From contig JANPYM010000009.1 in assembly GCA_025890175.1 (NCBI GenBank), positions 2,162,250-2,226,249 of the forward strand: DNA of 64,000 nt. The letters run 5' to 3'. A program made the translations under genes and the position numbers. Shown in pieces: positions 34,074 through 48,483 of this stretch. Source of the DNA: Ciborinia camelliae. Its lineage: Eukaryota; Ascomycota; Leotiomycetes; Helotiales; Sclerotiniaceae. Under the pieces are notes generated by a model. It worked only from the letters and a program-made list of their open reading frames with translations, made no database searches and was not told the DNA's origin. Each line of letters opens with the position of its first letter. Position 1 is the stretch's first letter.

Positions 34074-37000
34074 TTACATAGCAGCCAACTCACTATCGAT
34101 ACTCCTATCCAAAAACGTCCTCCTCTCTCCCACCAACTCTGTCTGTAACCTCTGTTCCACCAATGCCCTAACCTGTTTCTTCGTAACATTATCCAAATCT
34201 ACCTCTCTCAAACAACTTTGAATAGCTTCTACAATCTGCATATCATCCGGTCCAGCCGTACCCCTCTGGAAATCAAATCCGCTAATGGGTCTGTCGATCC
34301 CAGCTCCAGCTAATGGTGAACGAGCACCGCCACCAAAACCTAGCGATGAGCGAGATTGATGACGTCCTTGACCAGCAACTAGAAGATTATCAGAAGACAT
34401 CATTTGCATCGAGGGACGATTGTTAGTATAATCTTGGTAAGGAGAAGCGGAACGATCTTGTTGGCGAAGGGACATTGCGGATTGATTGCGAAGAGGTTGA
34501 TCGGCGTATTGGTTTAAGGAGTAAGTGGATTGCGGAGGCATGTATGGACCGCGACCAGGGAAACCCGTTAATATGGTGGATGCGGGTTTAACAGATGAGT
34601 ACATGGACTTCATATCATCCATTTCGTATTGATCATCGAATGTATCATATGCCTTTTCAACTGCTACTCCACGGCGACCTGGTAGGTTGTTGTGTAATGC
34701 ATAATCGTCCCATCGTTGAAGAGGAATGCTTCTAGGGTCGAATCCATCATCATCCACGGCTACAACCTTTGCGAAACCCTTTTCTCCAAGGACAATACGT
34801 GTATTACCCCACGAGAAGTTGTCTTGGTTCCAGAATGAGTAGATTGGTAGAACGAATGAGTAAATCGGGAAAGCAAGGATGTATATAACCATCCATCCAA
34901 CGTGTTGCCATTGACGTTTGAGAATAAATATCAAGGCTTGGAGACCATATGTACCAGCAATCATACAAATCGAAATAAGAGGGAATTGACCTTGATGTGT
35001 TGCGACTTTGTAGATCAAGTATCCAAGGTAGACTGTAGTTGCGGGAAGAATGATGGTACCAAAGAGATCGATGAAGACGACAAATCTCATACTGAAACAA
35101 CAGAATCCGCACATCTCAGGGAGCCAAACCAACTCGGCTAGATTGTGAATGGTAGAATTAATCCAACGTCTTCTCTGGGAAAGAAGAACACTCCAGGTTT
35201 CGGGCGCGGAGGTGCTACAGTATGCATCTGGGACAAACTTGTACTTCATAAATGGGAAGTGCTTGGTCATCAATGTAGTCAAGAATCGATCCTCTCCAAG
35301 AGACAGGAGATTCTTCTTGTGTAGAGTATCGACAACACACTCACTATACTCGTTAATGATAACATCAGCGATAATTAACGGTTTGCCCTTATCAACGGTA
35401 CGTAGACGATACATGGTGAAACTATAGGATTGGTATCAGTAGGTTGTATATAAGTAGGGGTTGGTAACAGGGTAACTTACCAACCAGGTAAACAAGTGAC
35501 ACTGCCAAATAGAGACTCAAAAGCCTTTGCCAAATGATGCGAAATAAAATATTCGTAAACTTGAATCATAGTCCACCAAGATTGTTCTTCATTTTCGAGG
35601 TTGGTTTCACCACAGATACCAGCAATTTTACTATCATTAGCACAAGCCGCCACGAGACGATTCAAAGAATCTTCCCTTACACTGGTATCGGCATCGATCA
35701 TAAGTAGGTATTCGTAAAGCTCTGGATCCACGCCAATGATGTTGTTGATTTGGTGGAACATTTCCAACTCCAATGGATTCATGGGCGCTCTATGATGGAC
35801 ACGGTTGAGGAAGCTCATTAGGAGAATTTGAGAGTCTCGTTTTCCACGATTACCGGGCTTCGCTTTGGATTGTTCGGATTCCTTGCCAACCTTGACGACT
35901 ACGACGTATGGAACCACATTTCCTTCGAATTCATATAAACCCGAGTAGACTTTACCATAATTGAGCTGCCCATTGCTCTCGCCGACAGATTTGAATGGCA
36001 ATGCAGGAGGATCGATCTTTGGATCCACCCCAAGAATATCGAGGACAATTTTTGGTGTTGGACGATCATTACCACCTCCTACAACCATACCATCACAAAT
36101 GACAACAAGAAGCTTTCTTTTATTGTCGTATTCCAAGGCTGTCAGAGAATCCAAAGCTTTACGTAATGAGTCTTCGCCTTCAGTATAAGCTGGAATTTGG
36201 CAGATAACAAACTTGTCTTGAGGGGCTGGACGACGCTTCCCTCCAAATTGAAGTGCAGATACGAACTTGACGACAATGACGGAACACAAAATGATTGTAA
36301 AGGCTAGAAGGAAGTAGTTGTTGAACTGACATTTGACGGAATCTCGAAAGTCGGGGATACCTGCGTAGAACAGATTGTTCATACAATTCAAGTTGTTGAG
36401 GATATCCACTTGGTAAGAGGCGTTGGCGCTGTTGTAGTTGTCATTCCATTTGCTCGTGATATCTAAACCTGGGTTTTCGAGCACCATTTGATAGATTGTG
36501 TCATCGATAAACTCGTAGGTGGCCAGATCATTATACAAATCCAATGTATAGTAATAATTGGTGAAATCGTATATTTTGCCGTTCAGGATGACCCAATAAT
36601 GTTGCTCGTTCTGACCCTCACTCGAGATCTTGCTATTCTTCACTACTAGGTCGCCATGGTAATACTCTTTGATCTTAGGTGTGTATACATCGGCATACCA
36701 ATTCCAGTCATAAAGTTTGCTCGTCGTATATGCTGAACGATTTCCAGACGTATGGACTCCAGAAGGATATTCAGCGGTACTATTGTCTTGCAGTACCAAA
36801 GTGTAATCCGTCACAAGGCCAGGGCATGCCACAATCAATGGTGGTGGAAAATAGTTGTCCAGATTCATACCAGCGAAGGGCTGCATGACGCTGGAGGTGG
36901 TTGTGACGGAAGTGTCACTGTGCTGCAACTTCCAGAATTTAGAAAGATTGTACACTTTTCCGTGAATGCTGACCCAGAAATCATTATCTCCTTGATGAGT

Positions 37001-39515
37001 AGCGACTTCGCTTGCATTCCATGCTTTATCGGAATTCGGGCAGAGCAGTTTACCGAATCCAATAATCCAGAATATAATCAAGCAATTGAGGAAGAGGATG
37101 AAAAAACACAAGACCAGCTTTTCTCTCCAAGCCATGCGTACATCAGGGCGTTTCATACGGCCAATAAATCGAAGGAGGAACGATGGTATCCACCACGTAA
37201 AGGCCCAGGTAATAGCAACCCAGATGCGACGTTGGTTGGTTGCCCTCTCATTGGTGATGGCTTTTGCGGTGCCACCTTCGGCGTCATTCACAAACTCGCC
37301 ATTCTCATCCGTGTAATAAACCTGCCCCCGCATATCGTCTCCTTTAAAGCCAAGTCCATAGTCACCACCACCACCAATGTTTCTTGGTGGTGCAATGGTG
37401 GGCGCCCGAATACTTGGAGCCGCATTTTCTTGACTTTGACGATTGATGAGATCAGGACTTCCAATGGGTGACAGGTTATTGTTAGGAGCGACAAAGAAAC
37501 CGCTCCCGTTTGGTGCGTTGGTGGAGTATCCAGTATTCATGTCGTGGACCCCTAGCATGCCTGCCATACCTCCCGGACCGCCCATGCTTTGAAATTCTCC
37601 CTCGGCTGGTTTTAGATCAAGCATGGTTTCAGCTTCCCACCAAGCACCTTCACGGATCCATATCCGTTCTTTGCCAATGACAACTTCACCATTGCTCCAA
37701 CCACGTTCCATGGTCCAGCTTTCGATGCCATCCCGACCATCCTTGCAACCAAGGGGAGCGTATCGTTGGACAAATTCTTCGAAATCGAAATCGGCTGTAA
37801 AATCCAAGTTCTTGCTTCGTCGATTGGCCCATTCTGGTAAACGCCATGCGCGAAGTTGACGGGATACGGCGCCCGCGGACCAAGCCGACGTAGTTGAAGG
37901 AAGTGAAGCTAGAGTTGCAGGCAAGTCATCGGTAGGATGCATCGACAAGTGATACCAGACACGACTGCTACCAAGAACAGACGGTAAATCAATACGACCA
38001 TTGCGGCCTAAATTAACGCCTTGGCCTTCAATTGGGAGGAGAAGCTTTTTGAGGAAGCCATCATCTTCTCCCTCGCGGGCAACCTTTTCTAAAACGATCT
38101 CACGTTTCTCAAGCTCGTGTTCACGGTCTCTTCCGGAGGGTCCAGTCATGATACCAAGATCGGGGGCAACTTCAGCTACTGCATTCTGCATCTCCCGGAT
38201 AACAGATGAGGCAGCAGCAACCACATCAACACCATCTTCTTTCATTTCGGCGTTGATACCTTGAGTATCGTCAAAGACACCTCGCATCGCGGCCGCTTTC
38301 CCAAGATTGGCATCTGGAATCTCAAGAACCGTGATGCAAACTGTATCACCATTGTCGTCCTCGGTATTTGGTGTTCGAGCTCCAGGTCCACCTTCACTCG
38401 AATAATCGCCGTCCTTGATTCTGGCCATCTCGCTCGAAATGGCTTCGTTGGCCTTCATAATGACCCAATCTACAAGAGCTTCATAGAGACCACCGATCAG
38501 AGTTTCTCGCTCCTGTGTCGTGCACTGATTGACGAGAACTTCGGGTTCCAATCCAAGCAGGCCTCCCACATCTTCACAAATCTCCTCCAACGCATCTCCA
38601 TCGAGGATGAAGCTCAAAGTATCACCGAGCTTCAGCAATCCTGCTAATATTGAAATGAGATCTCGATGTGCTGCACCCTTGATTCCGATGGCCTTGAGAG
38701 ACGTTCTAAAATCATCTGCCGCTGCTGCATCGTCCGCGGTATGAAGGTATGATGGGGGGTCATACGTGCCAGACTTTTCCAGAAGCGCGTAACTAGAAGC
38801 ATGTTTTAAGCTCAAGAATTCTCGTTCGGCAGGTGTTGATGCGGATGTCAGAAGGTAGTAGAAGACGTCAAAAGCTCGATATCCTGGCTCGGCTGGGAGG
38901 TTTAGGAGCCCTTTCTTGGTATCAATCCCACCCTCCGACAATGCAATTGATGCAGCCGTAAGGTTTCCACTGAGTGATAAAGTCAGGGTTACACCAAGAG
39001 CAGATTGTCGAGGTGTAGATGGGTTTTGAGGAGAAACGCAATGGATAAATGGTCGTAAGACTGCAAGAGCGGTATATACTGAATCGGGAATGGAGAGAGG
39101 AATGGTGTTGAGAAAAGGAACCAAAATTGAAGGCGTAGCCTCGTGAAGGGAACTGCGACCTAGTTAGCTTTAAACTTTCATAAGTTTAATGGACCCCATA
39201 CCCTAAAACAATACAACCGTCTTCCGCACGTCTTCTAGCATGTTCCCAAGCTCGTGCGGCTAGAGCTGAATCTATTGTGCCTCCAGTTCTTCCGTCGCGA
39301 TCAGGCTGTGACGCCGATAGCCATGTATTCACCACCAAACTACTGCTGGCATCCAATTGATATGGTTGACCGGATGTGTAAATGTGGTGAACGGTGTTTA
39401 AAAGTGTGGTTGCTGTTACTTGCGATGCTTGTTGGCCCGCAGCCTGAAAGTTTCGAGCGGCTCCTGTGGCAGAGGATGTCATCGAGTATGCTGATATACG
39501 ATTGTTGCCCGCCAT
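34074..39515 (-). CDS. Chitin synthase with P-loop-less myosin-like head (class VI/VII, CsmB type), about 1777 aa
   Basis: Polymerises UDP-GlcNAc into chitin at the plasma membrane. Exons 39515-39202, 39152-35481 and 35421-34074 (5334 nt). Joins restore [13 protein letters not shown] and [11 protein letters not shown]. The N-terminal 600 or so residues resemble a shortened myosin motor but have no GxxGxGKT P-loop, which separates this class from class V. Then come two membrane helices, a cytochrome b5-like segment ([14 protein letters not shown]), a third helix, and the catalytic domain with [12 protein letters not shown] at about 1258-1260, EDRFLTTL and QRRRW at about 1411-1415. Several C-terminal helices and a short DEK-C-like end follow ([16 protein letters not shown] type). 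Start at 39515 has A at -3 and G at +4. Head-to-head with the class V gene. Confidence 0.95.
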
Positions 39516-42500
39516 GGTGCGGTACGGAGGGGGGGACTTTTCCTCCCTCACTTCAAAGTTTATACCTTATTTGTTGATTCCAATGTTATCCAAGACTTGA
39601 TACCTCCAAAAAGTCAACCCCTTTCCAATATTTTTGTAGATGATAGTTCCCTCCGATATTCAAGGTCTCGGTCGATGGGATTCTGGAATGATTCAATAGT
39701 ATTGGGGAGTTGTTTGATGTTGTTCCTGTGACTCTCTCTCTCTCAGGAGTCTTCTGTGGTCGGTCGCTGAGTAACTGAAAATGGATGGCTTGCTTGATTT
39801 GATGCAAGTGCACAAAAACGAGGGTTAGATTTGAATGTTAAATTAAAAAGATCATAAGATAATAGAAGAGGGACTGAATGGATGTGAAGATGCCTTCACC
39901 AAACGAATGAGGTGAATTTAAAAATGGCACCAAATATGGAGAAATTGTATGAGATGAGATGAGATGAGATGAGGAAATGCAATGCAATACAATCCAAAAA
40001 TCATAGGAATGTTGTTCTGTTCATCTGCATACCAATAACAACCTTTTCTTCTCCATGGGAATAATAATTGCCTGCTTGGTTAGAATACTACCTAGGTAGG
40101 TAATAGGTAGGTAGAGAGAAATACTACTACTACTGCTACTACTACGGTAGACGATAAAGTGATCCCTTCCCCTGGATTCAAAAATACCTACCTATTGTAT
40201 GTTATGTATAGTATATTACGTATCATACGTATGTGGGAAACACATTATTATTTTCATTATTATTTGACCTACCTTGGTCGTTTGCTTGCTTGGTTGTTTT
40301 TTTTTTCTTTACGGTGGGCTCATGGATAACCTATGGATAAATGGGTTCAAGGCGTTTGCAAGGGTCAGGATGATTGTTTATGCCAGCCTGCTAATAAGCC
40401 GCATATCGGGGAATACTTTATTCCAAGGTAAATACGAGATTTCCCTTGGTTGGTCATGGCTGTCTTTATAGATGAACCCTAGGGAGGTACTAGGGAGGTA
40501 AGTAAAAAGTGATGTACATGAAGAAAAATTGGGGATTTCGATGCAGATTTTGTTGCCACCGCATTTAATGCATAGAAGGAAAAGAGTCGCTGGACCCTTA
40601 ACATTCTCTCCCGATCCAATCATGGTTCTCTCATCACCACCATCTTTACTTGATGAATACGGTCGGGTCCACGTATTCATATCTTTCATTGCAGGTGTAC
40701 CTATTTAGAACAGCGGCCGCGGCAACTTCAAAAAGGGGAGATTTTAATAGACCTCGATGAGGATAAAATGGTTCTCTAGGTATACTATAAACTTTGAAGA
40801 TCGACCTACATTATTCCATCCATGGATGACCCTTGGCTGACTAGCTTCCTGATATAGAAAATGGAAGAAAAAGGTTCTGGCGGCCATCATCTTCTTCGGG
40901 AATCGGGAGTCGGGACGACCCCTAAGCTCCACTTAAAGTTACCTCCTGGGTAGGGTTGGTACTGGACCGTCGGTGTCAAAACTTATTATTCCCTAGGGTG
41001 ATCACCTACCTCGTCGGCCAACGTAGATCGGTCGGGACTGTTACTGTAGAAGGAAGAATACACGCGAATGAGTTACCGTTACCGTACGGTCATGGGTAAA
41101 ATGGATATGGATATTAAAAAACATGCCATCTTGGAGGGGAGAGGAGTGAATCCAATCTTCACCTGCAAAGTCAATGGTGAATGACTTGACGAGTTGATCC
41201 ATCCATCCTTTTTTTCGTACGGTCCTCCGTAGCCAGACGAGAATGAGAATACTACTGTCCACGGGTACCGTACGTATTATACAAATGAACTACAGTACCT
41301 ACCTACACAAATAGGATCACTCGGGAATTGGGAATACCCGTGGGCCAGCCCGTGTCACTTTTGGGTCCGCACTGCCCAGGTGCTGTCAAATGGAACCCTA
41401 CTTAGGTCAAGTCAACTTACTCATAAGGTTCGTAAATATGTTTTGATGGTTTAGGTTAATCCATGCTTGATGGTTGGCTGATGCTGAATGCTTAGCCTGT
41501 GATACCCTCCCCTCTTTACCTCGTACTTTGATCGCCCCTCGGATGGATGCAATACGTTATACGGTCATACTGTACCACGGTACATACATTAATAGTAATT
41601 TAATACACACATATTATTATTCATGATTCATTCCCATATTATTATTCCCACTTCAACTCCTATCGTGCCAAGCGTGCCAATCAGTCAGGAATGTTCGACG
41701 CGACACGAAGGCTGTCTTCTCCATCATACATACCCGTGGACCGTCAGGTCAATGTAGAGATGATACTGATTCGATGAAGTCTTGTTTGCCTATGAGTGGC
41801 TGCGTATGACCTTAGCTAAGGACGGGATTCATATTTGGTTGATATTTTTAATGATCATCCGGTTGATTTCTCGTGTTGATGGAATCATTCACTGAATGCA
41901 ATAATATCAACTGTTTGGGGTTTAAGGGGTGGCCCCGGGGAACCTCGACAACCTGCCTCCAGCTAGATTGGGTGGCGTGTCGTGTAATCTTTTCGATGAA
42001 GAGAGGAGAGGAGAGGAACATATCTAGCTGGAGATCCTACCTACCAGAGCTAACCTCCTACCGGGTACTTCATCGCGGCGCAACTTCCTGGCTCATTTGC
42101 TGATAAATAAACACCCCTGGTCGTTCCTCCCTCCTTAAAATAGAGTACACCGGGGTCCAACAAGAATGAGAAGAAAAGGTTAAACCCAAGTAAGCATTAC
42201 GGTGGACTACAATATTATCTATCCCCAGAAATAAATTACCTAGTGCTACACCATGCATATTACACATCCCTAGTACACATCCCTAGTAAACAGAATCAAT
42301 CATACCAAAATCCAAAATATTGTGTTTCCTTTACTTGCGACTTACTGGCTTGTACCTAGGAAAGTCAGTTGTTTTGGGGTAAAAAGAAGGGATTCACAAC
42401 CTTCCTTCCCTCTTACATAACGTCAACATCAACAGCAACAACATCAGCAACATATCTATTTCCATTTTCTTCTGCATTGGTTTCACGAAAACTTTTGCAA

Positions 42501-42734
42501 CCTTCAACACACTCGTTTTGCTTCATCAATCATAATTCACTCGCTATTTAGTCTGGTTTTGGTAGAGTCTTTCGTTCTCCTCAAAAACTGACCCTTCCTT
42601 ACCCCTTCGTTGATCCCGACCAAACCCAACATTTGCACTAAAACGCTTTCAAATATAACAATATTGATATACTTCTACATTTACATTGAAGCACAAATTC
42701 AATCATCAAGGGTTTCGACCCATATCCATCCATC
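39516..42734. promoter_or_regulatory. Shared 3.2-kb intergenic promoter region of the two chitin synthase genes
   Basis: Divergent start codons bound this gap. It contains an ATGAG run (39951-39973), a TAGG repeat (40091-40113), CTA repeats (about 40122-40146) and a cluster of TACGGT/ACCGTA palindromes between 41070 and 41590. No convincing gene: the frames here are short and overlap. The pyrimidine-rich DNA at about 42380-42730 just before the class V start is its likely core promoter and leader. Confidence 0.6.
40091..40146. repeat. TAGG and CTA microsatellites
   Basis: A short interrupted TAGG/GGTA repeat followed within 10 bp by about eight CTA/ACT trinucleotides with one interruption. 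Confidence 0.8.
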
Positions 42735-45700
42735 ATGGCTCTCAATAATCCAGGCACTGGGGCGCACTCGCAGCCATCCCTTCCGGCCTTGCCAGCTCAC
42801 TTACAATCTGATACACATCTGACTGCACATCTTGCAAGTCGATTTCACGTTTCGTTACCGACGGCTGATCTTTCCTCTCATGCTTTAATATCTCTCAACA
42901 CATATTCTTCTTCGACCAAGGGTCCAGATGGGGGTAAAGAAGGGAGTGCGATGGGGGGCGCAGAGGCCATGGCCGACAAGGCATATACCAGACTTGGGGC
43001 CAGGACTGAGAATCAAGCTGTAGTATTTTTGTGAGTGAAAGATGTGATGGTCGTATTGTCCCTAGATATATTGCTAATTGGGTTGATAGAGGAGAATCAG
43101 GATCCGGAAAAACTACAATTCGTTCTCATTTGCTCTCTGCTTTACTTAGCAAATCTGGTACACCACTTTCGACCAAACTATCTCTGTCTGCATATGTCTT
43201 CGATACTCTCACATCCACTAAAACTGCTACAACGCCAACCGCTTCGAAGGCAGGCTTGTTCTTCGAGCTTCAGTATGATACAGCATCGACGGTTAATCCG
43301 ACCTTGATTGGTGGAAAGGTCCTCGATCACAGATTAGAACGAAGTAGAGTGGCGTCGGTGCCAACAGGCGAGAGGAATTTCCATGTGCTGTATTACCTTT
43401 TAGCTGGTACCAGTCCTGCCGAAAAGACACATTTGGGATTAGATTCGACGGGTGACCAGGGAGGCGCCGGTAGTCGACTTTCCACTGGAGCTCAAAAGAG
43501 ATGGCGATATCTTGGGCACCCAACGCAGCTGAAGGTGGGAATCAACGATGCGGAAGGTTTCCAGTTATTCAAGACAGCATTGAGAAAGCTGGAGTTTGCA
43601 AGGGGTGAAATCGCCGAGATCTGCCAGATCTTGGCTAGCATTCTTCACATTGGGCAACTTGAGTTCGAAACCGCCGAAAGCACTACAGCAATGGGAGACG
43701 ATAGTGGTGGTTATTCACACGAGGGTGGACAGCAATTCACAGCTGTCAAAAATAAAGATGTTCTCTCGATCATAGCTGCATTTTTGGGAGTTGGTGCGTC
43801 CGATCTGCAAGCTACCCTTGGCTACAAGACCAAAATTCTTCACAGAGAAAGGGTAACGGTGATGCTTGATCCAAAGGGTGCGAAGAGCAATGCGGACGAA
43901 TTGGCAAGGACTTTATACTCGTTGCTCGTAGCGTATGTCATCGAAAGCATCAACCAAAGAGTCTGTGCTCCAGAGGAATCAGTTGGAAATACAATTTCCA
44001 TTGTTGACTTTCCCGGTTTTGCTCAACAACCTGCTACTGATTCGACCCTTGACCAACTTTTGAACAATGCTGCGACGGAGTCGCTCTATAACTTTACCTT
44101 GCAAAGCTTTTTCGAAGCAAAGGCTGAGATGCTAGAGACCGAAGAGGTAACTGTTGCAGCTACCAGCTATTTTGACAATTCCGATGCCGTTAGGGGTCTT
44201 CTCAAACACGGCAACGGTCTTTTGAGTATTCTTGATGACCAAACCAAGCGTCATAAGACGGACGTACAACTCCTAGAAAGTTTGAGAAAACGCTTCGAGG
44301 GTAAGAACCCAGCGATAACAGTCAGCAGTGCGACTTCCAGGCTCCCAGGTAGTAACTTTGCTACTCACAATGCTGCGGCTGGATTTTCCGTTAAGCATTT
44401 TGCCGGAGAAGTGGAATATCCCGTTGCTGGTTTGGCGGAAGAAAATGGAGAGGTTATCTCGGGAGATCTCATGAACTTAATTCGTGACACGAAGAGTGAC
44501 TTCGTAAGCCAGCTTTTTGGTCAAGAAGCCCTTCAACGCATGGTGCATCCACAAGAGAAGTCAACGGTCATGCAAGCTCAAGTCAGCTCCAAGCCTTTGA
44601 GACAACCAAGTGTCATGCGAAAAAAAGGGGATCGACCAAGTCGCTTCGGTGGGTCAAAGAACGCAATGGACTCAATAGAAGACATCACCGAAACTATCGA
44701 CCCGGAAAACAAGACCCGAAAGGGTATCAATATTGACCAAGGAGCTGCTGCACAATATCTGTCGTCTTTGGACAATATTTTCAAAGCTCTCAACTCGCAT
44801 AATACGAACCCATACTTTGTATTCTGTCTCAAGCCGAACGATCGTCGCATAGCCAACCAGTTTGATAGCAAATGTGTACGTATGCAGCTTCAAACTTTCG
44901 GTATTGCTGAAATCAGTCAGCGTTTACGAAATGCCGACTTTAGCATTTTCATTCCTTTCGGGGAGTTCTTGGGACTGGCAGATACCGAGACGATATTAGT
45001 TGGTAGTGAGCGCGAGAAGGCCGAAAATGTCATCGAAGAGAAGAGATGGCCTTCTAATGAGGCGAGAGTTGGAAGTACAGGGATATTTCTCAGCGAGAGG
45101 TGCTGGGCCGAAATTGCCAAGCTCAATGAACGTGGTTTCGTCGCAGGACGCTACCCTTTGCCATCCGATGATGGTGGTGAGCCCCGACACGCACCAGGTG
45201 ACAACTATGGAGCGTCAAAAGAACGTCTCGTGGGTCCTGGGGCGGGTCTTCTCGCACCATCGCCTGGAGCATACATCTATGGCGATAAGAAATCTGGCTA
45301 CTTCGGCAGTCAAGATGATGCGCGCTCTGATGCTGGTGCCTCGGCTCTTGGCCAAGGTGATATGTTCCGCAATCTGGATACCAAGGAGCAATTAGCAGAA
45401 AAGGGAAATGAAAAGACGATGGTTGAGGTAGAGGAAGTCAAAGTTAGTGCAACCCGCAAGAGATGGGTAGCACTCGTATACCTGATGACTTGGCTCATCC
45501 CTGATTTCTTGATACGCTTGGTTGGTCGCATGCCTCGAAAGGATGTTCGATTAGCCTGGAGGGAAAAGCTTGCGATCAACATGATGATTTGGTTGAGTTG
45601 TCTTTTTGTCGTCTTTTTTGTCGTCATCTTCCCGAAACTGATCTGTCCTACTCAACATGTCTTTAGCGCGGCTGAGCTGACTTCCTACGACGGAAAAAGC

Positions 45701-48483
45701 GCCGATGCTTATGTTGCTATTAGAGGAGTGGTCTTTGATCTCTCAAGTTTTTCAACTCGTCATTACCCCCGTATCATACCCCAAAAAAGTCTTCTGAAGT
45801 ATGCTGGTCTCGATGCCACCGGCCTGTTTCCAATTCAAGTCTCTGCTCTTTGTCAAGGAACCACAGGCTCTATTGATCCTTCGGTACAACTCGACTATAC
45901 TTCTTCCAATGTTACCGGTTCCGCATCTACCGTTAGTGCCTCGGATAAGAATGCTCAATATCACGACTTCCGTGCTTTCAAAAATGATAGTCGCCCTGAT
46001 TGGTTTATAGAGCAAATGATCATGCTCAAAGAGTCCGGTTACTTCAAGGGCCATGTTGGTTACACGGCAAAGTATGTCAAGACTCTTGGTACGAAACTAG
46101 ACTCGATCGGTATCATAGATGGCAAGGTGTACGACTTGACCAAGTATGTTTCGGGAGGCCGTAGAGTCATTGTCGCCGATGGTGATACTGCATCTCCTAA
46201 TGTTAATGTGGATTTCATGTCACCCTTAGTCGTAGACTTGTTTCAACAAAAATCTGGAAAGGACATTACGAAATACTGGAACGCTCTGGCGATCAGTGAC
46301 GAGATGAGATCTCGCATGAAGATTTGTCTCGATAACCTCTTTTTTGTTGCAGACGTTGATACCAGAAACTCTGTCAGGTGTCAATTTGCCGAATACTTGA
46401 TTTTAGCTATCTCAGCCATTCTCTGCGTTGTCATCGTCTTCAAATTTATTGCAGCTCTTCAATTCGGCGGTAGAAACATTCCCGAGAATCTGGACAAGTT
46501 CGTCATTTGTCAAGTGCCTGTCTACACAGAAGATGAGGATTCCCTTCGCCGTGCCATGGACTCCATCGCTAGAATGAAGTATGATGACAAGCGTAAACTC
46601 TTGGTCGTTATTTGTGACGGTATGATTATTGGTCAAGGTAACGACAGGCCGACCCCACGTATCGTTTTGGATATTCTTGGAGTTTCAGAGACTGTGGATC
46701 CTGAGCCTCTAAGCTTTGAGGCTTTGGGCGAGGGAATGAAACAACACAACATGGCCAAATGCTATTCTGGTCTTTACGAGGTTCAAGGTCACATCGTTCC
46801 ATTCTTGGTTGTTGTGAAAGTCGGCAAGCCTTCTGAAGTTTCTAAACCGGGAAACAGAGGAAAGCGTGACTCTCAGATGGTTATGATGCGATTCTTGAAT
46901 CGTGTTCACTACAATGCTCCCATGAGCCCTCTCGAGCTTGAAATGTATCATCAAATCCGCAATATCATTGGTGTCAACCCAACATTCTATGAGTTCATGT
47001 TACAAATTGACGCAGATACTGTCGTTGCACCTGACTCCGCCTCTCGCATGGTTTCAGCATTCTTGGACGATACTAAATTGCTCGGTGTGTGTGGAGAAAC
47101 ATCATTGACAAACTCCAAATCATCATTCATCACCATGATTCAGGTTTACGAGTATTTCATCTCTCACAATCTTGCCAAGGCATTCGAAAGTTTGTTTGGT
47201 AGTGTTACTTGTCTGCCAGGTTGTTTCACCATGTATCGTGTTCGAGCTGCAGAATCCGGAAAGCCTCTATTCGTCAGTAAAGAGATTGTGGAAAATTATG
47301 CCAACATTCGAGTCGATACCCTTCACATGAAAAACTTGCTACATTTGGGAGAGGATCGTTATTTGACCACGCTACTCATAAAGCATCATTCCAAGTACAA
47401 GACCAAGTACATCAGTAGCGCCCTCGCCTGGACCATTGCTCCTGATACCTGGGCAGTCTTCCTTTCTCAACGTCGTCGCTGGATTAACTCGACTGTACAC
47501 AACCTTGCAGAACTCATGCCTATGTCCGAACTTTGTGGATTCTGCTGCTTCAGTATGCGTTTCATTGTCATGATCGATTTGGTCTCCACCTTGGTTCAAC
47601 CAGTTACCGTCGCTTATATCGTCTATCTCATCTATCTTGTTATCGCATCGCCAAGTTATGTTCCTGTTACGGCTTTCATTCTCCTTGCTGCAATTTATGG
47701 TTTGCAAGCAATTATCTTCATTGTGCGACGCAAATGGGAAATGATCGGGTGGATGATTCTTTACGTCCTTGCCATCCCCGTGTACTCATTGTGCTTGCCA
47801 TTGTATAGTTTCTGGCATATGGATGATTTCTCGTGGGGTAACACTCGTGTCGTTACTGGAGAGTCTGGTAAGCAGATTGTCATTACCGACGAAGGAGTAT
47901 TCGATCCTGCTTCTATTCCGCACAAGAGATGGGAAGACTACCAAGCCGAGCTTTGGGAAGCCCAAACTCAACAAGATGACGATTCACGATCTGCAGTTTC
48001 AGGATATTCATATGGCACCAAGTACCAACCTGGGTTTTCAGAATACGCAATTCCAGCATCTGGACCAATGTCCCATTACAATGGTTATGGCCTCGATTCT
48101 AAGAACGGGAATCCCTATCAATCTCGAATCTCATTGGCACCATCTGACATTGGAATGGGCACACCAGGAAACCGCGCCAGTCAATTTAGTGGAAGTCAAT
48201 ATCTTGGTCAACAAGAAATGGAGATGTCTAATCTGGCGGGTTTGCCAAGCGATGACTCTCTCTTGCATGAAATTAGAGATATTCTCAGGACAGCTGATTT
48301 GATGACGATTACGAAGAAGAGTATCAAAGTGGAGTTGGAGAAGAGGTTCGGAGTTTCGCTCGATGCTAGAAGATCATATATTAATTCTGGTATGTTTTTG
48401 CTTCTTCCTGGTTCGTATTGCACATTTGGATGTTAACTAATTTTTGAACAGCAACTGAAGCACTTCTTTCTGGTCAGCTATGA
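42735..48483 (+). CDS. Class V chitin synthase with myosin motor-like domain (CsmA type), about 1875 aa
   Basis: Chitin synthase fused to a myosin-like head that tethers it to actin and the hyphal tip. Exons 42735-43030, 43090-48389 and 48452-48483 (5628 nt). The first splice (GTGAGT...GATAG) creates [14 protein letters not shown], so the P-loop GESGSGKT (about 100-107) spans just past the exon join. A switch II-like DFPGF lies at about 405. Two membrane helices at about 890-950, cytochrome b5-like segments ([15 protein letters not shown]), and a helix at about 1200-1222 precede the catalytic domain with DAD at 1406-1408 and QRRRW at 1559-1563. Multiple helices follow, then a DEK-C domain near the end. 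The last exon encodes only [10 protein letters not shown]. The DAD-to-QRRRW spacing (153) is identical in the partner gene. Confidence 0.96.
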
